Positions 1-8,272 of a DNA stretch of 37,994 nt are shown piece after piece. The position numbers and the translations under genes are program-made. The stretch's first letter is position 1. Every line of letters starts with the position of its first letter. This stretch comes from Bacteroidetes bacterium CG2_30_33_31 (GTDB lineage Bacteria; Bacteroidota; Bacteroidia; Bacteroidales; UBA1556), in assembly GCA_001872625.1 (NCBI GenBank), contig MNXP01000045.1, forward strand, positions 1 through 37,994. The letters are read 5' to 3'. The notes under the pieces are model-generated. The model saw only the letters and a list, made by a program, of their open reading frames with translations, was not told the origin of the DNA and did not search any database.

Positions 1-446
1 CGGAGGTCTTTGAAAACCAAAGAAAAAGATGGTTATCGGCACAATTTGTATATTTCGGCAGATACTTTTTACCAGGAATAAAAGATTTGTTCTTGAAGGG
101 AAATATCGATTTTATGGATAAAGTTTATCAAATGGTTCAGCCGCCGAGAATACTACTTTTAGGTTTAACAACAATATTTGCAGCCATAAGTTTATTATTT
201 TACTTGCTTGATTTTAAACTTATTAATGAACTTTTAATTATAGATTTCAGCTTCTGGATTACAATATTTATATTAACATTTTTAGCTTTCATTTTTTCAA
301 TTCCTGCTAAATTCTATAACCAGCAGACTCTTAAGGCATTAATAAGTTTACCCAAAGGATTTGCATTAATGTTTTTATCACTTTTCAAATTGAAAGGAGC
401 TAATAAAAAATTCATTCATACACAACACGGGAACGCAAATAATTAA
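1..446 (+). CDS. Glycosyltransferase family 2, C-terminal part (cut by window edge)
   Basis: The frame is open from the first in-frame codon at 3 through to the TAA at 444-446, so this is the 3' end of a longer gene. The first visible residues include QRKRW (codons 18-32), which matches the Q(Q/R)xRW motif of processive membrane glycosyltransferases. After it come an amphipathic stretch and two hydrophobic segments (around nt 165-230 and 255-310), as expected for the membrane C-terminus of this family. A TTG at 87 gives a shorter reading frame, but the motif and continuous frame upstream make it an internal codon. The stop lies 11 bases before the next glycosyltransferase gene, so it belongs to the same glycan operon. 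The sugar substrate cannot be told from this fragment. Confidence 0.8.
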   Translation, partial: EVFENQRKRWLSAQFVYFGRYFLPGIKDLFLKGNIDFMDKVYQMVQPPRILLLGLTTIFAAISLLFYLLDFKLINELLIIDFSFWITIFILTFLAFIFSIPAKFYNQQTLKALISLPKGFALMFLSLFKLKGANKKFIHTQHGNANN

Positions 447-457
447 ATATAAGCACA

Positions 458-1621
458 ATGAAAATAGGTATAGAGGGACAAAGGCTATTTAGAGAGAAAA
501 AACATGGGATGGATATGGTAGCCCTTGAGCTAATTCGCAATCTTCAAATTATAGACAAAGAAAATCAGTATTACATTTTTGTAAAACCTGATATAGATGA
601 CAAATGCCTGGAAGAAACTTCAAACTTTAAAATCATCCAACTTGAAGGCGGAAGTTATCCACAATGGGAGCAAATAGCATTGCCAAAAGCTGCAAAAGAA
701 TTTGGCTGTGAAATTTTGCACTGCACCAGCAACACAGCCCCTTTAAATACTGAAATCCCTTTGGTAGTAACACTTCATGATATAATTTATATGGAAAAAT
801 CATATCTGAAAATATTACTAAGCAGCGGCACTCCTTATCAAAAATTTGGCAATGTTTACCGCCGTTATATTGTGCCTCGCATGGTTAAAAAGGTTAAAAA
901 GATGATTACAGTTTCCAACTTTGAGAAAGAAAGAATAAACAAGTTTTTTAATTTGAAGGATGGCAAACTTGTAGCTATATACAATGGTGTTAGTGAGCAC
1001 TTTAAACCAATCACTGACATAGATTATTTAAATGCGATACGCGAGAAATATCATCTCCCAGAAAAATATTTCTTCTTTTTAGGCAACACCGACCCCAAAA
1101 AAAATACTCAAGGAGTTCTCGAAGCTATGCGCGATTTCTTGAAATTAAATAATGATGGATATAAATTAGTGATGCCTGATTATGACGAAAAGGAACTTTC
1201 TAAATTGCTAAGCCAAATAGGGTCGCCGGAACTTAGAAAAAACATTTACCTAACAGGCTATATTATCAACACAGAATTACCAGCGATAGTAAATATGAGC
1301 AAGATTTTTCTCTATCCTTCTCTGCGAGAAAGTTTTGGAATTCCACTTTTAGAAGGTATGCGTTGTGGTGTGCCTGTGATAACTTCAAACACTTCCTCTA
1401 TGCCCGAAATTTCAGGTGATGCGGCATATATAATCGACCCCTATAAACCTGCACAAATTACTCAAGCTATGATTGAATTGATAGATAATATGGATTTGCG
1501 TAATAATTTAATAATCAAAGGAATAAAACAAGCTGAAAAATTTTCATGGAATAATATGGCTGTTGATGTTTTGCAACTTTATAAAAAGGTTTATTTAAAT
1601 TCTAAAAGTCCTAAATCATGA
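458..1621 (+). CDS. Glycosyltransferase family 4 (GT-B fold)
   Basis: 387 residues, the usual length for GT4 enzymes. The N-terminus has the IGIEGQRL start and hydrophobic strands of the acceptor-side Rossmann domain; TVSNFEKERI near residue 151 is the typical TxS-F segment. The C-terminal nucleotide-sugar domain carries the EX7E motif (ESFGIPLLE, E291 and E299), followed by GVPVITSNTSSMPEISGDAA. The family moves a sugar from an NDP-sugar to a lipid-linked or glycan acceptor at the cytoplasmic face of the membrane. No signal peptide or membrane helix is visible. The stop codon overlaps the next start by four bases (ATGA), so translation is probably coupled. Family assignment is firm; donor and acceptor are unknown. 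Confidence 0.9.
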   Translation: MKIGIEGQRLFREKKHGMDMVALELIRNLQIIDKENQYYIFVKPDIDDKCLEETSNFKIIQLEGGSYPQWEQIALPKAAKEFGCEILHCTSNTAPLNTEIPLVVTLHDIIYMEKSYLKILLSSGTPYQKFGNVYRRYIVPRMVKKVKKMITVSNFEKERINKFFNLKDGKLVAIYNGVSEHFKPITDIDYLNAIREKYHLPEKYFFFLGNTDPKKNTQGVLEAMRDFLKLNNDGYKLVMPDYDEKELSKLLSQIGSPELRKNIYLTGYIINTELPAIVNMSKIFLYPSLRESFGIPLLEGMRCGVPVITSNTSSMPEISGDAAYIIDPYKPAQITQAMIELIDNMDLRNNLIIKGIKQAEKFSWNNMAVDVLQLYKKVYLNSKSPKS

Positions 1622-2823
1622 TTAAAAACAGAGATATTATTGTACTTGGAATACAAGCTTGGGACATTGAAATTGGCAGCAACTGCAAAAATATTGCTTT
1701 CGAATTTTCAAAAAACAACAGAGTTTTATATGTAAACTCACCTCTTGATATCACCACAGCAATAAAGAAAAGAAATGATCCAAGGGTAAAAAAAAGGAAA
1801 GACATTATTAATGGCAAAGCCGATGATTTGGTTGAGCTTCAAGCAAACCTTTGGAATCTGAACCCTCGCACTTACTTGCTGTCAATAAATCAATTAGGCA
1901 ACAATCTAATTTTTGATTTTTTGAATAAAATAAATAATAATCGATTTGCAAAGCAGATAAAATCAGCTATTGAAAGATTGGGTTTTAAAGATTATATAAT
2001 TTTTAATGATTCTGATATGTTTCGAAGTTTCTATATAAAGGAAATATTGAAACCTAAGACATACATTTATTACACTCGCGATAATCTTGTGGCAGTTGAC
2101 TATTGGAAAAAGCAAGGGCTTCGAACAGAAGCAAATCACATGGAAAAGGCTGATTTTGTTTGTGCTAACTCAACATATCTTGCCAAGCTGGCTCAAAAAT
2201 TCAATCCTCACTCCTATTATGTTGGTCAAGGTTGTGATGTCTCAGCTTTCGATGCAAGTTTATTTAATGAAATTCCAGCTGATATTTCAAATATTAAGCG
2301 ACCAATTATTGGCTATATTGGTGCTTTACTGGCATTGCGATTAGACATAAAAGTAATCTCAGAAATCGCCAAAGAAAAACCCAATTGGAGTATCGTGTTA
2401 GTTGGACCTGAAGATTCTACATTTAAAAATAGCAAATTGCATGATTTTGACAACGTCCATTTTCTTGGCAACAAAAATAGTGATGAATTGCCAGCATATC
2501 TTGGAGCTTTTGATGTAGCCATTAATCCACAGCTACTTAGTCCTGTTACAATTGGAAATTATCCACGAAAAATTGATGAATATCTTGCCATGGGAAAGCC
2601 AACGGTAGCAACAAAAACTGAGGCTATGAGTGTATTTGCAGACTATACTTATTTGGCACAAAATATTGAAGAATATCTGGAATTTATTGAACTTGCCCTA
2701 AAAGATAATACGGCAGAGAAACAAAATGAGAAGGCTTTTTTTGCAAGAAAACACAGCTGGGGAAACAATGTTAAAGACATTTACGAACTTATTGAAAAAT
2801 TTGAATCAGGAACTTTAAAATAA
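1618..2823 (+). CDS. Glycosyltransferase, GT4/GT1-like
   Basis: 401 residues, starting at the ATG that overlaps the previous stop by four bases. The N-terminal half (VLGIQAWDIEIGSNCKNIA, then NRVLYVNSP) and the C-terminal half (IGYIGAL, WSIVLVGPED, VHFLGNK, the ELPAYLGAFDVAINPQ segment, and PRKIDEYLAMGKPTVATKTEAM) match GT-B glycosyltransferases that build cell-surface polysaccharides. The acidic residue before YLAMGKP occupies the place of the usual EX7E glutamate. It sits inside the tightly packed glycan operon, five bases before the acyltransferase gene. The N-terminal half is more diverged than in the preceding GT4 gene, so the substrate is open. Confidence 0.85.
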   Translation: MIKNRDIIVLGIQAWDIEIGSNCKNIAFEFSKNNRVLYVNSPLDITTAIKKRNDPRVKKRKDIINGKADDLVELQANLWNLNPRTYLLSINQLGNNLIFDFLNKINNNRFAKQIKSAIERLGFKDYIIFNDSDMFRSFYIKEILKPKTYIYYTRDNLVAVDYWKKQGLRTEANHMEKADFVCANSTYLAKLAQKFNPHSYYVGQGCDVSAFDASLFNEIPADISNIKRPIIGYIGALLALRLDIKVISEIAKEKPNWSIVLVGPEDSTFKNSKLHDFDNVHFLGNKNSDELPAYLGAFDVAINPQLLSPVTIGNYPRKIDEYLAMGKPTVATKTEAMSVFADYTYLAQNIEEYLEFIELALKDNTAEKQNEKAFFARKHSWGNNVKDIYELIEKFESGTLK

Positions 2824-2828
2824 ATATT

Positions 2829-3446
2829 ATGGGAATAGTAGATAAAATTAAGTCGAACGAAAAAACAAAACATTTTGTTTTATGGATGTTAATGCCTCGC
2901 AATCAGGCTCGTCCACGATTATGGGTAAAGCTATTTGTGAATCCGTTGAAACACAAGAAGGGCAAGCACAGCTTAATTCGACGTAGAGTTCGAATGGATG
3001 TCATGCCATTTAATAATTTTAAACTTGGCAATGATTCTACAATAGAAGATTTTTCAACGGTAAATAATGGTGTTGGTGATGTAATTATTGGCGACCGCAC
3101 TCGCATAGGGATGAGCAATGTATTAATTGGACCAATAAATATTGGCAATGATGTTATGTTTGCTCAAAACATTGTGCTTTCTGGCTTAAACCATGGTTAT
3201 GAAGATGTTAGCATTGTGCCGCACAATCAGAAAGTAACAAAATCTACAATAAATATTGAAGATGAAGTTTGGCTTGGAGCAAATGTGGTAGTTGTTGCAG
3301 GCGTTACCATTGGAAAGCATTCAGTGGTTGCCGCCGGAGCCGTAGTAACCAAAAATATTCCTCCATATTCAGTGGCAGTAGGCAATCCTGCAAAAGTTAT
3401 CAAACAATACAATTTTGAATCGAAACTATGGGAAAGAATAAAATGA
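2829..3446 (+). CDS. Hexapeptide-repeat acyltransferase (WbbJ/Maa-like)
   Basis: 205 residues. From about residue 65 to 190 the protein is a left-handed beta-helix of imperfect [LIV]-G-x4 hexapeptides (VIIGDRTRIG, LIGPINIGNDVMF, VWLGANVVVVAGVTIGKHSVVAAGAVV). H122 in the NHGYED loop is at the position of the catalytic histidine of sugar O-acetyltransferases, and it ends with the usual VAVGNPAKVI segment. The roughly 60-residue basic N-terminal extension is common in polysaccharide-cluster members. It probably puts an acetyl or similar acyl group on a sugar of the glycan made by its neighbours. Its stop overlaps the ATG of the next gene by four bases at the preferred start (3443). Confidence 0.88.
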   Translation: MGIVDKIKSNEKTKHFVLWMLMPRNQARPRLWVKLFVNPLKHKKGKHSLIRRRVRMDVMPFNNFKLGNDSTIEDFSTVNNGVGDVIIGDRTRIGMSNVLIGPINIGNDVMFAQNIVLSGLNHGYEDVSIVPHNQKVTKSTINIEDEVWLGANVVVVAGVTIGKHSVVAAGAVVTKNIPPYSVAVGNPAKVIKQYNFESKLWERIK

Positions 3447-4243
3447 AAATTCTTATTAAATATATAAATTATGCTCGATCATACATCCAGCATGGAGATT
3501 TTGGAAGTGTAATTGACTCGATAAGATATGTGCTACTTCATCAAGGCGCAGCAAAAACAAGAGTTATAAATACTTATCTTGGGAAAATGAAAGTAAGAAA
3601 AGGAACAAACGACTTCCAATTTACAAACTATTTTTATGAATGGAAAGTTAAGTCATTCATTTTAAAAAATCCTTCCAACTTCGACATTTTTTTTGATATT
3701 GGCGCAGGTGTGGGCGATTATAGCATTTTGATGGCAAAAAAAGGACTTAGAGTATTTTCATTTGAACCCATCAAATCCACTTACGATGTGCTTAGAGAAA
3801 ATATTAAACTTAATGATATGGAAAACATTATAACATCATACAATTATGCCATTGGTTTTGAAAATACTTCTGCTGAGTTTGTTGTAACGCCAATAAACAC
3901 AGGAGCTTCACATAGAATTGATAAGAAATTGACTGATATAAATAGAAAGGGAACTTATAAAGAAATTGCTAAAATCAGAAGTTTAGATAGCTTGCTCGAA
4001 GAATTTAATATAAAATCTGACGACAGAATACTCCTAAAAATGGATATGGAAGGAATGGAAATAGAGGGTATTATTGGCGCAAATGAATTTATCAATAGAT
4101 TTAAAGACCTCACCATTGCTGCTGAAGCTATTCACAGCAATGAATTTGAATTGAAAGAACAGCTTTCGAAAATCGCCAACTTCGAAATAGGAAATATTGA
4201 TAAGTTTAATATTTATGCAAAAAAATTATCGAATCTTAATTAA
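3443..4243 (+). CDS. FkbM-family SAM-dependent methyltransferase
   Basis: An in-frame ATG at 3428 exists, but I prefer the ATG at 3443. It forms the same four-base ATGA overlap with the upstream stop that is seen elsewhere in this operon, and it has the purine-rich GGAAAG a few bases before it. This gives 266 residues. SAM-binding motif I is FDIGAGVGDYS, followed by the acidic end of strand 2 in VFSFEP. The FkbM hallmark is present as LLKMDMEGMEIEGIIGA, preceded by the SLDSLLEEF segment. Family members O-methylate sugars or other hydroxyl groups. Here it would methylate a residue of the glycan, for instance as a cap, which is inference from position. Confidence 0.87.
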   Translation: MKILIKYINYARSYIQHGDFGSVIDSIRYVLLHQGAAKTRVINTYLGKMKVRKGTNDFQFTNYFYEWKVKSFILKNPSNFDIFFDIGAGVGDYSILMAKKGLRVFSFEPIKSTYDVLRENIKLNDMENIITSYNYAIGFENTSAEFVVTPINTGASHRIDKKLTDINRKGTYKEIAKIRSLDSLLEEFNIKSDDRILLKMDMEGMEIEGIIGANEFINRFKDLTIAAEAIHSNEFELKEQLSKIANFEIGNIDKFNIYAKKLSNLN

Positions 4244-4254
4244 TACTTAAAATT

Positions 4255-5451
4255 ATGCAAGCAATAAAAATTACTTTTTGGATATTAATCTTCATAGTAT
4301 TTTACGCCTATATTGGTTATGGCATTTTACTTTACTTGCTGTTAAAGATTAAAAGAACTTTCAAAGGCAAGCCACAAAAACCTAATATTGACGGCAGCTA
4401 CCAGCCAGGTGTTACGCTTTTTGTTACCGCTTTTAACGAAAAAGATTATGTAGATGCAAAAATCAAAAATTCTATGTCGATGGAATATCCTAAAGAGAAA
4501 CTTCATTTGATGTGGGTAACTGATGGCACTGATGATGGCACTGATGAGTACATAAAAGAGAAATATCCAGAGGTGGAGCTGCATCACAAACCTGAACGCA
4601 ACGGAAAAATTGCTGCCATGAACAGAGGAAGTCATTTTGTGAAAACTCCCATAGTAATATTTTCCGATGCCAACACCATGCTTGGAATAGAATCAGTAAG
4701 AAGAATTGTAGATATGTTTGCAGACCCAAAAGTAGGCTGTGTGTCGGGAGAAAAACGAATATTTAGCAATGCTGATGATACTGCTGCTGGCGCTGGTGAG
4801 GGTATTTACTGGAAATATGAATCTACATTAAAACGCTGGGATGCAGAACTCTACTCAGTTGTTGGTGCTGCCGGCGAACTATTCGCTGTGCGTTCGGAGC
4901 TCTTCGAAGAAGTTGAAGGAGATACTCTTCTCGACGATTTTATTGTTTCCTTGCGGATAGCCATGAAAGGTTTGAAAATTCAATATGACCCTGAGGCTTA
5001 TGCCATTGAAGATTCCTCAGCCAATGTAAAAGAAGAACTTAAGAGAAAAATTAGAATTGCCGCAGGAGGAATTCAATCTGTTATAAGACTTAAAGCATTA
5101 TTAAACCCCTTTAAATATGGGGTATTGAGTTTCCAATACATTTCTCATAGAGTTCTTCGGTGGACCCTTGCTCCTCTTTCACTGCTATTTATCTTGTTCA
5201 TTAACATTTATTTAGCATACAATGAGGGCTTTAATTATTCTCAAATTTTTACATTAATTTTCATAGCTCAAATTCTATTTTATTTGATGGCTTTGCTAGG
5301 TTGGTTTTTGGAAAATAGAAATATCAAAGTAAAAATCCTTTACATCCCCTACTACTTTTTTATAATGAATTATGCTGTCTATCGCGGTTTTTTTAGATAT
5401 ATGAAAGGAAAGCAGAGCGTAAATTGGGAAAGAGCTAAAAGGGCAAAATAA
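4255..5451 (+). CDS. Membrane glycosyltransferase family 2 (cellulose-synthase-like superfamily)
   Basis: 398 residues: one N-terminal membrane helix (about residues 5-28), a cytoplasmic GT-A domain, and three or so C-terminal helices (about 300-385). The GT-A domain shows VTAFNEKDYV, the DGTDDGTDEYI acidic loop, VIFSDANTML (DxD-like metal site), and DDFIVSLRIAMKG (acidic ED-type catalytic region). It then has KRKIRIAAGG in place of the Q(Q/R)xRW motif, as in the CESA_like_1 group. It probably extends or starts the glycan at the membrane. It is the last gene of the operon; a block of hairpins follows it. Confidence 0.88.
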   Translation: MQAIKITFWILIFIVFYAYIGYGILLYLLLKIKRTFKGKPQKPNIDGSYQPGVTLFVTAFNEKDYVDAKIKNSMSMEYPKEKLHLMWVTDGTDDGTDEYIKEKYPEVELHHKPERNGKIAAMNRGSHFVKTPIVIFSDANTMLGIESVRRIVDMFADPKVGCVSGEKRIFSNADDTAAGAGEGIYWKYESTLKRWDAELYSVVGAAGELFAVRSELFEEVEGDTLLDDFIVSLRIAMKGLKIQYDPEAYAIEDSSANVKEELKRKIRIAAGGIQSVIRLKALLNPFKYGVLSFQYISHRVLRWTLAPLSLLFILFINIYLAYNEGFNYSQIFTLIFIAQILFYLMALLGWFLENRNIKVKILYIPYYFFIMNYAVYRGFFRYMKGKQSVNWERAKRAK

Positions 5452-5519
5452 ATCAAATTTAACCTAATAATGATTTATTATGCTCATAATCAATTATATT
5501 CTATAATAATTTTAATTGA

Positions 5520-5635
5520 AACTTAAGGCAAAAATTTGTCATCGTAAAAATTTTGCTCTTAGGTTAATTTGTTTATCAAAAAATTGATGACAGGCTAAAG
5601 ATTGTTAGCCTAAAATGATTTTGTCAATCATTTTA
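5520..5635 (+). terminator. Three tandem hairpins at the end of the glycan operon
   Basis: Hairpin 1 (5520-5565) pairs AACTTAAGGCAAAA with TTTTGCTCTTAGGTT, with one bulge, one G-U pair and a mismatch near the loop. Hairpin 2 is AGGCTAA (5592-5598) with TTAGCCT (5605-5611), a perfect seven-pair stem with a six-base loop. Hairpin 3 is TAAAATGATT (5611-5620) with AATCATTTTA (5626-5635), ten perfect pairs with a five-base loop; it shares base 5611 with hairpin 2. None is followed by a long U-run, so these are not textbook intrinsic terminators, but the position fits termination or 3'-end protection. Confidence 0.5.
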
Positions 5636-5653
5636 CAATTTGCCATACCTTTG
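5620..5653 (+). promoter_or_regulatory. Candidate Bacteroidota promoter for the RimK cassette
   Basis: TACCTTTG at 5646-5653 is an exact match to the -7 consensus TAnnTTTG of Bacteroidota housekeeping promoters. TTTG at 5620-5623, 22 bases upstream, fits the -33 element within the tolerated spacing. The -33 element lies inside the third hairpin. The implied transcript would begin near 5660, far from the start at 5854, which lowers confidence. Confidence 0.35.
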
Positions 5654-5853
5654 AATTTAATTTATCGCCTTGAACGAAAATTAATTTTGCTTAGAAATTA
5701 CAATCTTGAATAAATTCAAATTAATTAACATGATGAATTTAAATTTCAGTATTTATTAAAGATTAAATTTGTAAAAGCTTTAGAACAATTAATGATTCTA
5801 AGAACTAATAAATTAATTGTGTCAATATTATTTGAGGCTAAATATATAATTGA

Positions 5854-6306
5854 ATGAAGATAACTATTGGGAGAAAAGATAGAGCAGATTTTCCTGAATT
5901 ATTTCTTACTGACATTCACCTAAAAGTGGATAGCGGTGCATATACATCAACAATTCATTGCCATCATATAAGGGAAATTAATATAGCCAATGAAAAATTT
6001 ATTGAATTTCAACTTTTGGATCCCTCGCACACAAAATATAGAGAAGAAAAATTTAAAACGAAAAATTACAAAAAGAAAAGGGTTAAAAATTCTTTTGGAA
6101 TATCAGAACAGCGGTTTGTGGTAGGCACAACAATAATTCTTTTTGGAGAACAATATCCCATTGAACTTTCTTTAAGTGAAAGAAGCGATATGAAATTTCC
6201 AATCTTATTAGGTCGTAAGTTGCTAAAGAACAGATTTATAGTTGATGTATCAAAATATGATTTATCCTTTAAGGCGAAGCAAAAAACAATAAAAAAACTT
6301 AATTAA
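5854..6306 (+). CDS. RimB-type retropepsin-like protease (DUF785/COG4067, annotated 'ATP-dependent zinc protease')
   Basis: 150 residues. The start [12 protein letters not shown] and the [13 protein letters not shown] segment (D26-S27-G28-A29) are the hallmark of the family. The D-S/T-G-A motif is that of one lobe of an aspartic protease, so the zinc-protease label in databases is likely wrong. [17 protein letters not shown] near the C-terminus is the second conserved block. Members usually sit beside rimK, as here: rimK begins 23 bases downstream. In Pseudomonas the equivalent RimB works with RimK in ribosomal protein S6 glutamylation. The partner here may be S6 or another polyglutamylated substrate. 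Family is firm, substrate is inference. Confidence 0.85.
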   Translation: MKITIGRKDRADFPELFLTDIHLKVDSGAYTSTIHCHHIREINIANEKFIEFQLLDPSHTKYREEKFKTKNYKKKRVKNSFGISEQRFVVGTTIILFGEQYPIELSLSERSDMKFPILLGRKLLKNRFIVDVSKYDLSFKAKQKTIKKLN

Positions 6307-6329
6307 GAAAATATAAATCGAAAATATTT

Positions 6330-7205
6330 ATGAAAATTGCAATTTTATCAAGAAATCCTAAGTTATATTCCACCAGAAGATTAGTAGAAGCTGCCAAAGA
6401 AAAAGGGCATGAAGTGATAGTAGTAGATCATTTAAAATGCATAATTGAAATAGAAAAGAAAAAGCCACAAGTTTTTTATAACGGCAGTTATCTTAACGAT
6501 ATTGATGCAATAATACCACGCATTGGAGCCTCAGTAACCTTTTATGGAACCGCAGTAGTGCGGCAGTTCGAAATGATGAAAATATTTACTGCCGTAGAAT
6601 CTCAAGCCTTAGTAAGGTCAAGAGACAAACTTAGAAGTCTGCAAATATTGTCCAGGGCTGGCGTTGGACTTCCTCGAACAGTATTTACCAATTATCCTGA
6701 TAATGTGGATCATGTGATAAATGTTGTTGGAGGAACTCCACTTGTATTAAAATTGTTGGAAGGGACTCAAGGTTTAGGAGTAGTGTTAGCAGAAACTCCT
6801 AATGCTGCCACTTCCGTCATAGAAGCTTTTCATGGGTTGAAAGCCAGAGTTATTGCACAGGAATTCATCAAAGAATCTGGTGGCGCTGATTTGAGAGCTT
6901 TTGTAGTGGATGGAGTAGTAGTAGGTGCCATGAAACGACAAGGTAAAGAAGGTGAATTTCGCTCAAATTTGCACCGTGGTGGAAACGCAAGCATTATTAA
7001 ACTGACTGATATAGAAGAAAATACTGCATTGAAAGCCGCAAGAGCTATGGGTTTAGGTATTGCAGGAGTAGATATGTTGCAATCAGATCATGGTCCCTTA
7101 GTTTTGGAGGTAAACTCATCGCCAGGCTTAGAAGGCATTGAGGCTGCCACTAAAAAAGATATAGCTAAAGAAATTATAAGATATGTTGAAAGAAATGTCG
7201 AATAA
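6330..7205 (+). CDS. rimK: Alpha-L-glutamate ligase, RimK family (ATP-grasp)
   Basis: 291 residues, close to E. coli RimK (300). The N-terminal pre-ATP-grasp domain reads [38 protein letters not shown] follows. The ATP-grasp core has [14 protein letters not shown] (glycine-rich phosphate loop), the IAQEFI hinge, [27 protein letters not shown], and the magnesium-binding [17 protein letters not shown]. The enzyme adds glutamate residues to a protein C-terminus (ribosomal protein S6 in E. coli) using ATP. The gene is flanked by a RimB-type protease and an M14-type hydrolase, and its 3' end overlaps the latter by up to 23 bases, so the three are almost surely co-expressed. Confidence 0.92.
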   Translation: MKIAILSRNPKLYSTRRLVEAAKEKGHEVIVVDHLKCIIEIEKKKPQVFYNGSYLNDIDAIIPRIGASVTFYGTAVVRQFEMMKIFTAVESQALVRSRDKLRSLQILSRAGVGLPRTVFTNYPDNVDHVINVVGGTPLVLKLLEGTQGLGVVLAETPNAATSVIEAFHGLKARVIAQEFIKESGGADLRAFVVDGVVVGAMKRQGKEGEFRSNLHRGGNASIIKLTDIEENTALKAARAMGLGIAGVDMLQSDHGPLVLEVNSSPGLEGIEAATKKDIAKEIIRYVERNVE

Positions 7206-8148
7206 TAAATTTATAATTCTTGGCAGAGAAATAAAAAAAGGTGAACGCGCCTTTTTAGAACTTGAAGTTGCCAAATTGCACACAAGGAACAGCATAACAA
7301 TTTCAATAATTGTAGAACGCGCTTATAATGACGGACCTACATTGCTGCTTATGGGCGGAGTGCATGGCGACGAAGTGAACGGTGTAGCCATAGTGCGCGA
7401 TATTATTCGCAAGAAATATAACAAACCAAAATGCGGCACAATCATCTGTATTCCAGTATTTAATATTTTTGGATATCTAAACCTTAGAAGGGAATTTCCT
7501 GACGGTAGAGACCTTAACAGAGTTTTTCCTGGAAATGCCAACGGCTCCTTAGCAAGTCAATTTGCTTATAAATTCACCAAAGAAATTGCTCCTTTGGTAG
7601 ATTATGTGATAGATTTTCATGCTGGCGGTGGCGAAAGAGCAAATTATCCAAACATACGTTGCGCTTTTCAGCAAGAGAAGACTCTCGAATTGGCAAAAGT
7701 ATTTGGAGCGCCTTTTTTATTAAATTCCAACTTTATTCCTAAATCTATTCGCGAGACCTTAACAAAAATGGGAAAGACCATTCTATTGTTTGAAGGAGGA
7801 AAATCTAATGACTTGGATAATTTTGTAATTAGCAGCGGCGTGGAAGGAGCTCTCAATGTGATGAAACATTTAGGTTTCCACGATGGCGAAATTTCAAAAA
7901 AAAATAATTCTATCATCATAAAAAAATCAAAATGGGTCCGCTCGCCTGCCTCTGGAATGTTTCAAGTGCATGTAAAAAATGGCACCTGGGTAAAAAAACG
8001 AAATCTACTTGGCAAGATTACCGACTCCTATGGTGAATTTGAAAAAAATGTTGTCGCACCTTTTGATTGCTACGTTTTTAGCGTGAACACAGCACCAATA
8101 GTAAACAAAGGTGATGCTCTTTTTCATGTAAGCGTTGAAATTATTTGA
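7183..8148 (+). CDS. Succinylglutamate desuccinylase/aspartoacylase-family zinc hydrolase (M14-like)
   Basis: 321 residues from the ATG at 7183, inside the end of rimK; an in-frame ATG at 7195 is equally possible. The zinc site is visible: [10 protein letters not shown] supplies H61 and E64, and DFHAGG supplies H146. RDLNRVFPG provides the substrate-carboxylate arginine, and LLFEGG the probable catalytic glutamate. The last 80 residues form a beta-rich domain ([26 protein letters not shown]) resembling the biotinyl/lipoyl-like domain of the family. Relatives cleave N-acyl amino acids or, in the wider M14 clan, C-terminal glutamates. Next to rimK and the protease, it is a candidate deglutamylase or amino-acid deacylase; the substrate is not determined by sequence. 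Confidence 0.87.
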   Translation: MLKEMSNNKFIILGREIKKGERAFLELEVAKLHTRNSITISIIVERAYNDGPTLLLMGGVHGDEVNGVAIVRDIIRKKYNKPKCGTIICIPVFNIFGYLNLRREFPDGRDLNRVFPGNANGSLASQFAYKFTKEIAPLVDYVIDFHAGGGERANYPNIRCAFQQEKTLELAKVFGAPFLLNSNFIPKSIRETLTKMGKTILLFEGGKSNDLDNFVISSGVEGALNVMKHLGFHDGEISKKNNSIIIKKSKWVRSPASGMFQVHVKNGTWVKKRNLLGKITDSYGEFEKNVVAPFDCYVFSVNTAPIVNKGDALFHVSVEII

Positions 8149-8163
8149 TAGACTTTGTGCCTA

Positions 8164-8208
8164 TATTCTAATTTTTATTTGAAATAAAATATCTTTAAAA
8201 TTAGAATA
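8164..8208. terminator. Bidirectional terminator between convergent genes
   Basis: Perfect 12-base inverted repeat, 8164-8175 with 8197-8208 (arms TATTCTAATTTT and AAAATTAGAATA), 21-base spacer. The spacer contains a smaller palindrome, TTATTT-GA-AATAAA. It lies between the hydrolase stop (8148) and the end of the convergent MATE gene (8273), so it can end both transcripts. There is no long U-run; the stem is AT-rich. Confidence 0.5.
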
Positions 8209-8272
8209 AAATTATTAAAATATTTGGCATTAGCTTTATATTTATTTCGCAAATTGCATTTAACAATATCAA

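Larger units (their letters stand above)
5452..5853. other. Intergenic region with three hairpins and a promoter candidate
   Basis: About 400 bases of AT-rich, non-coding sequence between the glycan operon and the RimK cassette. It holds three consecutive hairpins (5520-5635, listed separately) and a promoter-like site at 5620-5653. The part from 5654 to 5853 is very AT-rich; I see no gene or further clear structure in it. If the promoter is real, the next gene has an unusually long leader of nearly 200 bases. Confidence 0.6.

Noticed and set aside
4519..4550. Short tandem duplication in the membrane GT2 gene (GATGGCACT twice)
   Set aside because: It encodes the normal acidic DG-T-DGTD loop of the family, not a repeat expansion.
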